A DNA stretch of 64,000 bases from Bubalus kerabau (GCF_029407905.1 NC_073643.1:39156501-39220500), one strand, 5' to 3'. Counted from the first letter of the stretch, positions 50,001 to 62,330 are shown. Notes: generated by a model from the sequence alone, not told the origin. Numbers and translations are program-made.

Positions 50001-53000
50001 TGTGCCTTTTTCCCTTCTCTCTGGATACAAAGTCCTTTACTTGAACTTGGTTAAATATACAAGCACACACAGGCATTTACTCAGCCCACCATCACTGTGT
50101 CTGAGGGATGTGGCTAAGTTCTGACCTGCTGCTCACTGCACAGCTCCAAAGCCTAATGTGCACTCCGGCCAGAGTCCCAGATGAATGAAGATACATGTAA
50201 ATGGATGCTATAAAAACTCAGGCTGAATGCCTAGCCCTGGCAAGAATCCCATCTGCTGTATTTTGCAAGAAGCAAGACACATGAATGGGAAATTGGTGCC
50301 AAAGCCATGTGAGGTGTCCCCTTCGAAGGACCCAGCTTCAGCCCTGCTCTGCAGGGTCAGGAGACACGCACATGGAGCAGGTAGCTCTAGCTTTACTCTG
50401 CTGCTTGTGTTTGGCCACGAAGAGCCCTGGTTGAAACTTACTGATGAACAATTTTTTTTTTCCTCTTAAAATAAAACCCAATTAGAAAACATGCCCTCTT
50501 CTCACAACTAGCCTGATGCCTGTCCTCAACAGCATGACACACCAGGACTCTACAGGCTGCACATCTGTTCTCTGAAGGAGGGAGAGAGCTGCAGGATGCG
50601 GCTTACCTTGGAAGACTGGGGGTGTGAGGTTTAGGTTTACTAGCTATGAAAGGCTTTGATTCGGAGGGAATCACTCCGTGAGAGTTTTGGTGTGGCTCCT
50701 GTGACGTTCTAGGAGGGGTGGGATGTGGGTCCCTGAGAGGCTGCGCTGGTTGCTGAGAGTCCGGATGGCGAATCGATTCCTTTTCCCTGGTTTTGTTTTT
50801 GTGCTCGGCTAACAACACGTCGAATCGTTTTCTTCTACCCTGGACAGCCCTCCGCTGGGTTAAGGAATGTGTCTACACACCAGAAACAACAACAAAACAA
50901 ACAGAAATGGAGGAATGTCATTAATAATTTTTTAATGTCATATATCAAAGAACACCGATGCCAATAAAAAAGCAATCTAGACCGTTAGCATAATCAAAGG
51001 CTGCTTAGCATTTGATAAGGGAAAAACCTTAAGAGTATGAATTTTATTTTTTTTTAAAGCTAGAAGCAGATATTCCAGGCTCCAAATGTATAAGGCTCTG
51101 GTGATGTCACTTCTACCAGAAGAAAGAAAAAAAAGTCAACCATGCACCCGGTGTGTAACTGAGGGGCAGACAGTCGGTACAAATAGGTGACAGGCCCCTA
51201 AGTTCTGTGTCACTGGAGCAATTCATTGGTCAGGACTGTCACCAACTCCACTAGAAAGTCTCTTCTTGGGCCACTTAGAGTTTTCAGTATTAAAAGGGAA
51301 GAAACACTTCCCTTTTATGGGATGATACATCCCATAAACATGTATCAGAAAGTCTTCTTTCAGTAACTGCCAGAGTAAAAATTAAACACAACTGCTTCTT
51401 TATTCCAGAGACAATGCCATAAGGACAGAGGAAGTGGCTAAAGACACCCTAGAAACAGGGGCTGATGCAGCAGAGGGAGATCTGGGAATTAAAGAGTGTG
51501 AATCCAAGAGAAGCCAGACTGTGAACAGGAAAAGATGCACAGCAGTGTGAAACCCCATGAACATGCATGCACTCACTATGGAAATCAAGAAAATGGGACA
51601 GACAGCATTTCTGGAACTGGAGACAATGTGTAATCTCAGAATCAAAAATGGTCACATCTTTAGAAATTTGGAATTACTCTTGAGAAGAAGAAAGGTCAAA
51701 TAAACCTGACCACTCCTTACTGTCAGGACCCCTGTCTGTATTAAAAAAAATAAATAAATAAGCAAGGCACCACTAACCACAGAGGCCCAAATAACACCTT
51801 CCGAATATGAGTGAGTCGAGTCCTTCCCTGATCCACGCCACCGCAGCACTACAGATGATCATTCTCGTGTGCTCGCTGTCCACACGTTATACAAGTACAC
51901 TCTCCTACAGGCTTACATGTCTGCTGCAGCGGGAAGGATTTAAGGACAGTCAGACTTCTCATTCCCTTTTGCAATTCAGTAACATAACCCAGTCCTTATC
52001 AGTCACACTGCAACTATGTCTGCCCAAATGTAACCTGGCACAGACAGTTAGAAACATGAGTAGGGCTTTAAAAAACTTTTTACTTGTTTTTCTTTAATAT
52101 GTAATATATCCGAAAGTAACCCAAATGAAGCCAAGAACCTGTGTCTTGTTCAGTGCTATACAAACACCTAGGACAGCACCTGGCACACCATCAATGGCTC
52201 AAACGAAGAGCAGAGACAAACAGCGGCCCTCCAATACGCGCTGAATGCACATGAGTGCACGATGTCACTGGTCCACCCGCCCGTCTCTTCAGACAGATGA
52301 TGGAGGAGCTACTCCTCATCTGAGCGTCCCCTGGTGCCCAGCATGGCAAGACTGAGCGAAGAAAGTAGGCAGAGATGATGGATATTTCCCAAGCTTGGTT
52401 TGAAGAGTAAATAGCATTTCCACTGGGCTCTGAAGAACAGTCTGATTATAACAGTTCTGACGTTGCCCATCAGAACTCTGGGAACTGTCCGAAGCCCACA
52501 GATAAAGACCCACTGTAAGGCGGCCCGGGGCCCAGCTTGCCCTAACACCTGTGCTCCCTGCTCCCCACGCCTCTGGCACCAGGTGCTGCTTCCTCTGTCT
52601 CCTGCCCACCCCCAGGCTGCCCTGTGGACCCTAAGCTGTTTGCTCTGCCCTCCTCCCACAGCCTTCACACCGACTGTCTCCGCTGTTTCTTCCACCCCTT
52701 TTCTGCCCAGACAAACCCCAAGAAGTTCAGCCTAGTAGTCCTAAGGTGAAGGAGCCTCCCCGACTCAGTTCCCTTAGTGAAGACTGTGACTACCCTGGCC
52801 TCTCTTTGTATTACTCATCAGAGGTAACTTTTACCATAAAGGGTAGGAGCCAGGCCTTGTTCAAGCCTGTATCCTGGGGCCTAGAGGGAGGTCTGTGCCC
52901 ACATGTGTGTGCAGTAACTGTTTCTACACGGAGAGGAGCCCAAGTCTACCTGTATGAACGTGCAAGGACACAGAACAGAACACTGGACAGATGAGGAAGT

Positions 53001-56000
53001 GAGGAGGGGATAGCGAGGGTGGCAGGCAGACGACAGAATGACAGGAGTGGGCAGCGGCAGATGCCCTGACAGCCAAGAGAGCAGACAGTGTCCTCAGCCT
53101 AACAGAGACCTGGACAGCAGCCGGGGGACACTGAGCTGGGGCGCTCAAGCGTGTTCAGCCCCACGGCTTAAGAGAGGAAGGGAAAGGGAGATGCACTGAC
53201 CAACAGACCACGAGAGCAAAGCACGGGCGTCTGTGCCAGGACAGGCCGGTCGCCATGCTGCGTCCTCCACCAGTTCTATGGTGCACTCGTGCCCCGCCTG
53301 GGTAAGGATACATACTAATGCAAAGAGAGGCTAAGCACCCTGCTAGACGCTCAAGACCCATTAACAGAACACGTGAAGGGCAAGCACAACTCAAAGAGAC
53401 GGGAGAAAAAGGCAGGATCCACATAAAGCCACTGAAGGTTCAGGAAGAAGACTGGGCAAATCCCTTGCAGAACTGGAGTTGATAAGGCTTTTGGTTCATC
53501 AGCATGCCTCATAGATAATTAAAGAAGAGCATCCTGGGTAAAGTAAGCAGCCTTCACTAACCACAGTTACCACAACACTGAGAAATCTATGTGACTGAGA
53601 GGCAGGCATGCAGGGAGAGAGTGAGGAGAGGCTGGCAAGTGTGATACAGTGTGGAGCAGGGCTGAGGGACGCGCTCACGTTGAATGGGACACAAGTGTAA
53701 CAGAGCTCAAATGGCTACCGTCGACAACACACCATTTGAAGTGTTCAATTAATACGACGGAAAGCAAAGCAATTTGCCCTGAGGAATTCTTAACTGGGAG
53801 ATTCAAAGGCGAATTTGAAGTGGAATGACCTCTGTGATAAAATGCAAAATTCAGAACATGCACGTGTATATGTTTTTCTCAGAGAAAAGGATCCATAATT
53901 CTTTAAAAATTAGATATTTAAAGGTGCTCTTGACCAATCAATTTCCTCAAATATTCAGTACCTTGTTGCAAGATAAAACCCACACACTAAAATTAAATAT
54001 TAATAAGAACTATCTAGAAATAACATTCCTCATTTCTGAAGATCTTAATATTCTTCCACTGTTTAGTGGATGAAGTGGAACCTGAATGTCTTTATTCAAA
54101 CATAATCCTTGGTAAAATTTACTATAATACATCAAAAACTTTATTAATTTGTAGTGAACACCACTAACTTCTATAATTTTTAACCTTCGCCAAACAATGG
54201 CTTTAAAATTACTTCAAGGCAATGATTCTGAATACTTTTTGAACTCATCTGCAGGGTAGCTGGGGACATAAACATATATGCTCATTTACACAGAGGGTCT
54301 ACTGAAGCCACCCCTACATCCACACTAATTTTATAGTAAATACACCACCTTCTCATGAGCACACTGAAAACTCAGGGAAGAAAGGGAGAATCTTTACATT
54401 TTCATAGTGTGTGTGATTGATGCTTTTGAACTGTGGTGTTGGAGAAGACTCTTGAGAGTCCCTTGGACTGCATGGAGATCCAACCAGTCCATCCTAAAGG
54501 AAGTCAGTCCTGAATATTCATTGGAAGGACTGATGCTGAAGCTGAAACTCCAATACTTTGGCCACCTGATGCCAAGAACTGACTCATTGGAAAAGACCCT
54601 GATGCTGGGAAAGATTGAAGGCGGGAGGAGAAGAGGACGACAGAGGATGAGATGATTGGATGGCATCACTGACTCAACTGACGTGAGTTTGAGCAAGCTC
54701 CAGGAGGGATGTGGTGATGGACAGTGAAGCCTGGTGTGCTGCAGTCCACGGGGTCACAAAGAGTTGGACACGACTGAGCAACCAAACAAACTGATACATA
54801 TGTATACACACACAGATATACATACGTGTGTGTGTATGCACACACAGATATAGGATTACATGTGACCTAGGTTTTTTTAAACTAAAAAAATAACACTATC
54901 TCAAAGTCACAGATTTTTTAAATAGCTGTAAAATTAAGAACCAGAGATTACACAAACATTTTAAGAATCTATCCATACATGCAAAGGAAATTTCTGGATG
55001 TACCCTATGTCAGTACACTTCAAAACACAGTAAAGGGGAGCCTCTCAAATTAAAGGCATTGAAGATAACAGATTAATTAGGGCGAAACACCGTCCTCCTG
55101 GAAACAACAATGCTCGATGGGGGCAGTTCAGAACAGCAGTTTATAACAATAGGCCCCACGTGTTCTGAATTGGAGGTGTTCTCCATCAAAACAGAGCCAA
55201 CACCGCCCTTAAAAATCCAGGAAAGTCACCAGAACAGAGGCCCTGTGGGTGAGAGAGACCTGGGGGGCAGCGCTGCGCAGCCCCGGCCCCCAGCTTCCCA
55301 GAGCACTGGGCTCTCCCCAGGGCCCCTCCCTACCTTGCATGTCAAAGACCGGGTGCAGGGCTTCTTGGTGTCGAGGTCGATGACCCCACAGTGGATGTCA
55401 GGATCAAACTCTCTTTCTGTCAAAAGCACAAAGACATTACCATGGGTTCAACACTCCTTCATTTATTCTGAAAATAGAAATCTGAGATTCTCTTATTTCA
55501 GGCAAATTATAACTTGAAGCAACTCTATCACATTATCAATAAATGGAAGAAATAAAATGTTTTGAGCACTGAAAAAAAAAGTCGCGACATCACTGAGAGG
55601 ATGGGCACTCTAGTCACCAGACGAAGGAGAAGGACCATGTGAGCCAGCATTCCTCACTACTCATTCAAGAACACGCCACTAGAAAGCTACTTTTATGTCA
55701 CCTACACACATGTGCACTTTAAAACCAAGGAGGAGGAGGTCAAGGACACAACTTAGGGAACTCCATCTGAAAGCTGAAGTTGGCTAGTTCTAAAAGGAGG
55801 ACTTCTAGTAATAGTTGATTTGCTCCCCCAGGAGTGCCCAGTTAATACAAAAAGAAATACTGAGAGAAAAACTATGACGTTACCTGATAATCTCTTATTT
55901 AAAAACTTCCTGTTATTGGAGTAATCTTCTGACTTCTTTTCCAGAACAGGCGGTGCAGGAAGCCCTTTGCCATTTAGAATGTGTCCAGGTGAAGGCAAGG

Positions 56001-58450
56001 TTGGCTTTGGTATTGAGGGGCAGTTAAGGCCAGGCTTGACTGAGGAGCTCACAGGAGCAGGACAGGTGGGCCCCACCGCGGATTTCAGTAGTGTGCCATC
56101 CATCTTCGGATGAATCTTTTCCACTTTGATAGAGGGCGTCATGCTGTTGTAGGGGAAGTGAGAACACCAGCACCTGAGTGCCCTGCAGCCCCAGGAGACT
56201 GGCAAGCCAGAGGGATGAGGCAGAACCTTGGTCTACCTCGGTGTATGTGCGATGCAGAGCTAGGTTTCCAAAGGCACCTTGGGACAATCTGTTAGGACTA
56301 TGCAGAAAACTCAGAGAACCTTTATCCATAAGCCTTTCTGGAGTGGCAGAGAGCTCCAGAGGAACCATCACATTTACGTGACCTTTCATCATTCCAGAAC
56401 AATCTTACACATGAGCCTGTTACCCAATGCAACTCCTGCAAGCAGCAAAATATGAAAGGGTCTCAAAGGACCAGCGACTACTGCAGGACCCTGTGAGGAT
56501 ATCTTTTGAGAACTGTCATTTTAAAGAACTGATCCATCAAAATGAAGTAAAATGAGTGAGTAGAGAAGAGCGCAACTGAAATTAGAGAACATTTCCAAGA
56601 AAGGTCACTATGGACTCGGAAGAACTGAATGGTGCCTTATAGTTTATCTCCAAGAAGAGCCTCTCTGCCCCTGTCAATGAGGAAGATCCAGGTTTAATTA
56701 GGACATGACGTGTCACTGAAGTGGTAATTCTCCAGACCCTGAAGAAGGCTTCCCTGACAGGAACCTGGAATCTAAGTGCCTGGCACCCAGCTCATGAGCA
56801 CTGAATACCTGGATCACTAACCAAGAACTGATTTTTCTTGGCGTCTTACTGATCCTGTCACTTGGGTGGCAAACACTGCTTCGAAGCTAACAGCTGGCCT
56901 GGTCCCCATCTAAAGCCCAGCTACAGATACAGAAAATCTGGACCAGTGAGGTTTTGTACATTTTGTCCAGCGCAGTCAGTGCTCTAACAGCTGTTAAGCT
57001 GGCGAGTGACTTACACGCTGCACTGGCATTTTCTTTGGCGCTCTGACAGCTCCAGGAACGAAAGCCAAGCCCGCTGTACTTGCGCTTCTGACAGATGAGT
57101 GGAGGCTGGGAGCTTAGCAACCAGGACAAACAGCACCAAACAGCTGTACCTGGAGCAGCCCAACAGTGGCAGAGACACCACAAGATGCCATGGCCTCTCC
57201 AAGCTGGCAAGGTCTGTGCACAAGAGCAGGTGCTGGCCGCTGCCCGAAGATTAACCAGGTTATCAGACCTTGGGACTGAGACGTATGGCATACCCTCCAC
57301 AGGGAGGCGGGCCAGGGAAAAGCCACCCGCCACCAAGGCCGAGGGATGCCGTGAGCCAGTAGGATGGGTTTCCATGAGCGGCTGCTCTTCACGTGACCAC
57401 ACAGAGCCTGCCAGCTATGGAGCCACTGTGGAAACTTGTCAAGGCCTGTCCTCGTAATGGGAACCTCTTTCAGCCCTCCCCTCATCAGTGCTCTGACGTG
57501 AACCCAAGTCAGGGGGTGGGAGGAAGCACTGCTTCCCTATTTGCTTTGCAAGGCCCAGAAAACCCTAGAACAGCTTCTGGGGGTCTCTATGGTTTTTATT
57601 CTCACTGTTAGCATCAGTGGCGGCAGCACCAGCACCCCTTCCTGCACAGTCTCCTGCGGGGCTGACACTAGCAGCCTTGACTGGCTAACTGACTCGAACA
57701 CATGAATCCTACCGTCCCAGCGACCCTGCACAGGGGCCATGGTCTTTAAACTCTGAGAAAAACAGGGCCTTGGCTAAGGCCCCTCAGCTAGGAAGTGACA
57801 GGGGCGGGATTTGAACCTCAGGCCTGTTTGACTAGAGAGTCCCATGGCTAAATCTTTTCATGCTTCCCTCTCATTGTGCACATAAAGGAGATAACCACAG
57901 TATCTATTACACAGGATTGTTGTGATAAGTAAATGACAATACACGCAACTAAATCTCAACAGCTGGCACACAAGAAAGGATCAGTAGATAAGTATTATTA
58001 ACCTGATCATTATTGCTATCATGACTCTGCAAAGTTGCCCAAGCTGTAATAGGGAAACAAAAAGAAACAACAACGTGTATCTGGATTTCCCCCGAAGTGG
58101 GCTTTCTTTTACATTATCCACAGACACTCTCACAGGCTACTTGTGTACACAGTTCCACTTGCAGCAGGTGAGCTTTAAGAACCCTCTGAGCCATACTCAC
58201 ATTCTACCATGGGGGACTCTATTTTGCTGAATGGGATGCATTGGCCTGTTCCCCCTGAGCTGCAGTTTCTCTTTGGGCGATTTCAACAACTTGGAACTTA
58301 ACGAGGATGTGCTCAGGACACCTCCGCTGGAAGAACGGCTGCTTCCACTGCCACTGCCTCCTTTGCTTTTGGACAGAGAAGGGAAGAAGGAGAACACTGA
58401 AGTGGGAGGAACGGCCAAAGAAGGCTTGCTGGATGAGCTATGTCTTCTTT
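41018..58450 (-). CDS. ATXN7: ATXN7, ataxin-7 (SAGA deubiquitinase-module subunit), 3' part of gene
   Basis: Eight coding exons on the minus strand, complement(join(41018..41035,43522..44512,48555..48676,48979..49177,50607..50872,55334..55416,55884..56143,58201..58450)). They give 728 codons plus stop in one open frame, with consensus splice sites and matching phases. Human ataxin-7 has 892 residues, so about 160 N-terminal residues, including the polyQ tract and most of the first zinc finger, lie upstream of the window. Ataxin-7 is the human Sgf73 homologue: it anchors the USP22/ATXN7L3/ENY2 deubiquitinase module to SAGA in the nucleus. Seen here are the SCA7 zinc-binding domain (exons 55334 and 50607), the block FGSRQIGRGYYVFDSRW, two GKKRK basic clusters and a Ser-rich C-terminus. 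No disruption is seen. Confidence 0.97.
41036..43521 (-). other. ATXN7 intron with 19-C run
   Basis: Contains a C run at 41833-41851 (G in the pre-mRNA) and a possible alternative terminal exon at 42127-42285 (see findings). No recent repeats recognised. Confidence 0.75.
41833..41851 (+). repeat. Homopolymer C19
   Basis: Nineteen C in a row, preceded by CCCTCCCCA and followed by GCCCACC. The length may be affected by assembly. Confidence 0.9.
43522..44512 (-). CDS. ATXN7: ATXN7 large exon, Ser-rich C-terminal region
   Basis: 991 bp. One base completes the Lys of LWK-K, then 330 codons start KIPPVPSTTSPVSTRVPH and end GLTNSSLLHQ at donor GTAGGA. It is Ser-rich, with a run of 12 Ser (about 44008-44050) encoded by mixed TCN codons. 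Two GKKRK clusters match known nuclear localisation signals. The stretch between HSMESFRKNC and ESIKRMSVMV differs markedly from human as I recall it, while its flanks are conserved. The exon is GC-rich with many CpGs. Reading through the donor would add only 16 codons before a stop. Confidence 0.97.
44513..48554 (-). other. ATXN7 intron, 4.0 kb
   Basis: Contains a MER5A-like element (about 45615-45905) and A-runs (46123-46140, 46319-46332). No other gene signal seen. Confidence 0.75.
45615..45905 (+). mobile_element. MER5A-like hAT DNA transposon remnant
   Basis: Diverged match to the pattern CACAATCATC, CTAAATCTCTCCAGATGCTG, then GGGCTCCACCC and the GTGAGAAGCCCTGA end. Identification is from memory of the consensus. 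Confidence 0.5.
48555..48676 (-). CDS. ATXN7: ATXN7 exon, conserved block after SCA7 domain
   Basis: 122 bp: FCTFGSRQIGRGYYVFDSRW, then NRLRCALNLMVEKHLNAQLW and two bases of a split Lys. This block is shared with ATXN7-like proteins; its exact role is unclear. The intron before it is only 302 bp (48677-48978). Donor GTGAGT. Confidence 0.97.
48979..49177 (-). CDS. ATXN7: ATXN7 exon, Pro-rich and acidic linker
   Basis: 199 bp; one base completes Arg, then 66 codons start PPGCPAQQGGSAP. A proline-rich part (DPPPVHESPHPPLP) is followed by an acidic run (SSEEGEGDDKEESVEK) and DCHYSGHHPQPAS. It ends in phase 0 at donor GTAAGT. Acceptor is CTCACCAAG. Confidence 0.96.
49178..50606 (-). other. ATXN7 intron, 1.4 kb
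   Basis: No repeat or gene recognised; open frames are short. Confidence 0.7.
50607..50872 (-). CDS. ATXN7: ATXN7 exon, second half of SCA7 domain
   Basis: 266 bp starting in phase 0 with THSLTQRRAVQGRRKRFD; the His completes the zinc site and GRRKR is a basic patch suited to nucleosome or nuclear-import contact. It continues LLAEHKNKTREKESIRHP into a Pro-rich linker ending PKPHTPSLP plus a split Arg. Acceptor GGTGTGTAG, donor GTAAGC. Confidence 0.97.
50873..55333 (-). other. ATXN7 intron, 4.5 kb, with BovB
   Basis: Holds a BovB fragment (54413-54780) followed by a CA/TA-rich simple repeat (54790-54850). The remainder is unrecognised. Confidence 0.75.
54413..54780 (+). mobile_element. BovB LINE 3' fragment
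   Basis: Encodes FELWCWRRLLRVPWTAW, then LKLKLQYFGHLMPR and RRRGRQRMR, and ends GGACACGACTGAGCAACCAA. It is 5'-truncated and antisense to ATXN7. Confidence 0.9.
55334..55416 (-). CDS. ATXN7: ATXN7 exon, first half of SCA7 domain
   Basis: 83 bp. It completes a split Glu and encodes REFDPDIHCGVIDLD to TRSLTCK. It carries three of four zinc ligands of the SCA7 domain in the pattern Cys-X10-Cys-X5-Cys; the His is in the next exon (TH). This domain binds nucleosomes through H2A/H2B (family knowledge). The Asp at 55397-55399 matches the second reported caspase-7 site, D344. Acceptor TTTTGACAG, donor GTAGGG. Confidence 0.97.
55417..55883 (-). other. ATXN7 intron, 467 bp
   Basis: Short intron with GTAACG donor and TTTTGACAG acceptor; nothing else seen. 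Confidence 0.8.
55884..56143 (-). CDS. ATXN7: ATXN7 exon with SUMO and caspase sites
   Basis: 260 bp, phases 1 and 1. After the split Ile it starts MTPSIKVEKIHPKMDG and ends NRKFLNKRLS. The IKVE motif (Lys codon 56125-56127) fits the SUMO consensus and corresponds to human K257, reported as sumoylated and acetylated. The Asp at 56098-56100 corresponds to the reported caspase-7 site D266. A proline-rich segment follows. Acceptor is CCTACAACAG, donor GTAACG. Confidence 0.96.
56144..58200 (-). other. ATXN7 intron, 2.1 kb
   Basis: Contains MIR remnants at about 57772-58018. The remainder is unrecognised. Confidence 0.75.
57772..58018. mobile_element. Two MIR SINE remnants, opposite orientation
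   Basis: 57772-57865 matches the reverse of MIR (CCCTCAGCTAGGAAGTGACA, GGGATTTGAACCTCAGG). 57868-58018 matches the forward 3' half (AGGATTGTTGTGATAAGTAA, AGTAGATAAGTATTATTA). The boundaries are approximate. Confidence 0.7.
58201..58450 (-). CDS. ATXN7: ATXN7 exon, end of first zinc finger and Ser-rich linker
   Basis: 250 bp. Two bases complete a split Glu, then 82 codons start RRHSSSSKP; the His (58440-58442) is the last ligand of the N-terminal zinc finger whose other ligands are upstream. A Ser/Gly-rich stretch (SKSKGGSGSGSSRSSSGG) and KSPKEKLQLRG follow. It ends in phase 2 (AT of a split Ile) at donor GTGAGT. Compared with the human protein as I remember it, one Thr in the GNTRPMHP segment is absent. 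Confidence 0.96.
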
Positions 58451-59516
58451 CTGAAAAGGAAAACAAAGTGGGGGTGGGGTTGGGGGGGGGTGGAGAAAAA
58501 ACAGTTTCAGGCAAGTCTTCAATGGAACCCTGGAGGAGTCCCCTGAAATCAACACATTTAGGTTCAAAAAATGTGTCACTAAGTGAAAATATATTAAACT
58601 CACCAGCTTTCAGAAATGGCTTATCTAGGCCCTACAGACTTATTCTGGATTCTAGGAACTGGTCTTTCTGCTTAAGAAAACATTTCACCGTAAAGAGTTT
58701 TATCATACATAGACAACCACTGGGAAATTAAATAGCCACTTTAAACCTGAGACTACAGGGTTTTGCATTTTAGAAATAAACTTCACTGACTCCAATTTGT
58801 AGTCAGAGAGGGCAAAATTATTCATTCATCTCCAGAACTCTGTTCATTGACACCACACAGAATTATTTCTTCCTTTCTAGTGCGGGATATCTCCAATTTT
58901 CAAAACAGCAAAGTGTTAAGAAATAAGTTGTACTTTCATTTTTTTTTTTGTCACTACCCACCAGTATAGGACACCAAATAAGAATGTTTCTAGGGTTATC
59001 TTATTGTTCCTTATGAATCTGTGCTGAAATTTTCCAGTGAATCACTTCACTCCCCACCCCCAACCCCTCCCCCACTTTTAAAATAATCTTACTTGACTAC
59101 AGATGGCACAGCTCTGGTTCACACCACTAAGATGCCAAAGGCGCAAGACAAAAATACCACAAATAGCTTTGCCTGTTTTATAAACCAGGAAGTAATTCAT
59201 GGTTAAGCAAGAACTACACAGGTTTAACTGAAAATAAGTCTATCCACTAGAGAATCAGGTAAGGCAATGCATACTAAATAAATCGAGAGCTGAAGAATGT
59301 TACCATCAGAAACAAGTACATTATTTAGTAACTTTATCTACTTAAGTACCTTATGCTGGTAACTTAGTAATTACCTTCAGTTAAACTTGTACTTTAAAAT
59401 GGCATGTTTGCTTAACTCTTAGGTTTAAAAATGTATGTGACTCAACATCTATTTCTCACAACATGGAAGCTCTATGAATATTTTAAAAATTCGCATATTA
59501 GAATCAATTTGACTAC

Positions 59517-60136
59517 AGTTCAGTTCAGTCACTCAGTCGTGTCCAACTCTTTGCCACCCCATGGACTGCAGCACACCAGGCTTCCCTGTCCATCACCAAC
59601 TCCAGGAGCTAGCTCAAACTTATGTCCATTGAGTCAGTGATGCTACCAACCGTCTCATCCTCTGTGGTCCCCTTCTCCTCCTGCCTTAAATATTTCCCAG
59701 CATCAGGTACTTTTCTACTGAGTCCGTTCTTTGCATCAGGTGGCCAAAGTATTGGAGCTTCAGCATCAGTGCCTCTAATGAATATTCAGGACTGATTTCC
59801 TTTAGGATTGACTGGTTTGATCTCTTTGCAGTCCAAGAGACTCTCAAGAGTCTTCTCCAACACCACAGTTCAAAAGCATCAATACTTTGGCGCTCAGCCT
59901 CCTTTATGGTCCAACTCTCACATCCATTCATGACTACTGGAAAAACCATAGCCTTGACTAAATGGACCTTTATCGGCAAAGTCATGTCTCTGCTTTTTAA
60001 TATGCTGTCTAGGTTAGTCATAGCTTTTCTTCCAAGGTACTAGCATCTTTTAATTTCATGGCTGCAGTCACCATCTGCAGTGATTTTGGAGCCCAAGAAA
60101 ATAAAGTCTGTCACTGTTTCCATTGTTTCCCCATCA
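59517..60136 (-). mobile_element. BovB LINE 3' fragment
   Basis: The reverse strand encodes TNLDSILKSRDMTLP, CESWTIKEAERQ and FELWCWRRLLRVSW. The 3' end (on +) begins TTCAGTTCAGTCACTCAGTC. It is 5'-truncated and in the same orientation as ATXN7. Confidence 0.92.
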
Positions 60137-60693
60137 TGTAAATGGTTTATTTCCAAATGTCTTTTTTAACCAGTGAAGCTGTGCTGAGTTATTCGCAGAA
60201 GGACATCTGGTCACTGATGCTTTATGAGGTACGAAGAGCCTGCTCTACACCAGGACAAAATTATTATGTTATCTATAAACAGAATTCAAATTCTCCAACT
60301 AGAACAAACAAAGGCTACAACCAAGTTAGGAAGGCCTAACTGGTAGTCATTTATAAGTGCCTGCTGCTTTCTTCCTCAGATATGACAGTTGTGTGTAAGG
60401 AAGAGAAAGCCAAAATAAGTTAATTTGGCATCTGAGGCTTTCTTTAAAAAAAAAAAAAAAAAATTAAGTTTCCTTCTCTTCTGTGATCCCCAGATACTCT
60501 GAATGTACTTTCAAGCATCAGCACTTGTCAGCCAGGACTGTGAAAATCTGTTTCCATTTCCCGACTCCCTTGGATGACGGAGCTTATTGCCTCAGTCAGC
60601 CGCCCCGGACAACCCGGCACAGAGTAGGCCTTCAGTTAACTGGCCTGATTGGTGCAGCTCTTCTTCTGAAGAGAGTGATTCTCACATGGTCCC

Positions 60694-60895
60694 AGACCAG
60701 TGCTTCTTAACCCTGGCCACTCGTTGGCATAACCTAATGAGCTAAAAAAAATACTGATGCTTCTTCACTTCCACTCTCAGAGATTCTGATTCTGATTTTT
60801 CTGTGGCCTGGGCATTCAGATGCTTACAAGTTCTGTGTGATTCCACTGCTCAGCCAATGGTGAGAGACTGCCTAACACCAGGCTAATGTCTCCAG
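60694..60895 (+). mobile_element. MER5A-like DNA transposon remnant
   Basis: CAGTGCTTCTTAACCCTGGC, GATTCTGATTCTGATTTTTC and GCATTCAGATGC in the expected order; diverged. Confidence 0.55.
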
Positions 60896-62187
60896 GACCA
60901 TTAACCACAGCTGAGGAAGTCCACATCTACCACATAAAATACTATTTTTCACTCAACATTTCTATGTAAATGATCAACTCCACTGTTCTTCCCTAATCCA
61001 ATATTCACCAGTCTCTTGTGGGGATATCACTGGTGTTTTGGACACAACAATTCTCGTACAGGACCTCAGGGTGGTTAAAATTCCTGTTCCCTGAGCCCCT
61101 CATCACCAGTAAATGGTACCACTCCACCAAGGGCAACCTGAATCTACCCCCAATCAAAACTGCCCCTCCCAATCTATTTTCAGATGGCCTAGCATGAAAT
61201 AGGGTATCATTCAGTTGAGAGATATTTCCCCCAAACAATAGTATGTATAAAATAGGTTTTAAAAGTCTGTAATATACATTATACTTCTGATATAAATTAA
61301 ATATTAAAATATTCATCCATATTCAGCCACAAAAATCATCTTGTGTATCCCCAGTGGAAGAGTACTAAAGGAATACCACAATATCTGTAATACAAAGAGG
61401 GGGAAAAAACTTCCAACCAGAACTTTGACTTCTAGGAAATACATTCCTTGTACAATTTGACGCGTTATCAGAATTCTGAAGTGTCTCTGAGTGAAAGTGA
61501 TGTATTTTCTCTTATATCAAATGATGTAAATTAAATTATCAATCTAATTAATCTTCTGTAATGATCATCTTGAAGACAGAAGGTAATTCTGAAGCCACTG
61601 ATCTACTAGGGAACGATTTCAGCATGAAGAATTTCTGCATTTGCTTTTGTGAGATTTCCTCTGTAAGAAGCACTAGGTGAACACAGAAAACGACATCTGG
61701 TTGAACTAAGCCAGTGAAAATAAAAGCACACACCCTCAGTCTGCTCACCCCCACCAAACATCCACCAGCCACCCCAGTTCACCACGGACATGAGGAGCCA
61801 CGCCACCCACAGCTGGTGCGACATCCCCCTCCATTTCAGATACGCTTCCTTCCACCACTTCACAGCAGCTCACAACCTGAAACCCTGCTGACCTCGACCT
61901 TCAGAAGCGCGTGCCAGGCTGTCTTCAAGGAAAACTCACATTAGAGTATTTAGGCATTTTTCAAAGCATTTAATACACACGCAACTGTGCTACCATTCTT
62001 GTTAGGGTCCTACCTTTCTCAGTGTCACTTACTGATTAAGTTTTGACCGTTTGTGCCCATTATCCCATTTTTCTAATGAGTCTCTTGTGGGTTTTATTGC
62101 ACAACTTTGCATAGTACAGTAATTTTTTAGGAATGCATGTTTTGTTACAGCAGAACTGACTGCAATTTCAGTTTGTTCTTTCAATTT

Positions 62188-62330
62188 TCTTTTTTTCTTT
62201 TTTGGCCACACTGCATGGCATATGAGGTCTCAGTTCCCCAGCCAGGATTGAACCCGTGCCCCTGGCACAGGGACACAGGGTTCTAACCACTGGACCCCAA
62301 GGAAGTTCCTGCCCTTTCAGTTTTCTATTC
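62188..62330 (-). mobile_element. CHR-type (tRNA-Glu) SINE
   Basis: Reverse-strand copy: TTTTGGCCACACTGCATGGC, CAGGATTGAACCCGTGCCC, TTCTAACCACTGGACC. This family is typical of cetartiodactyls. Confidence 0.85.

Noticed and set aside
58231..58731. 166-residue forward open frame
   Set aside because: Antisense shadow of the ATXN7 exon at 58201-58450 running into its intron.
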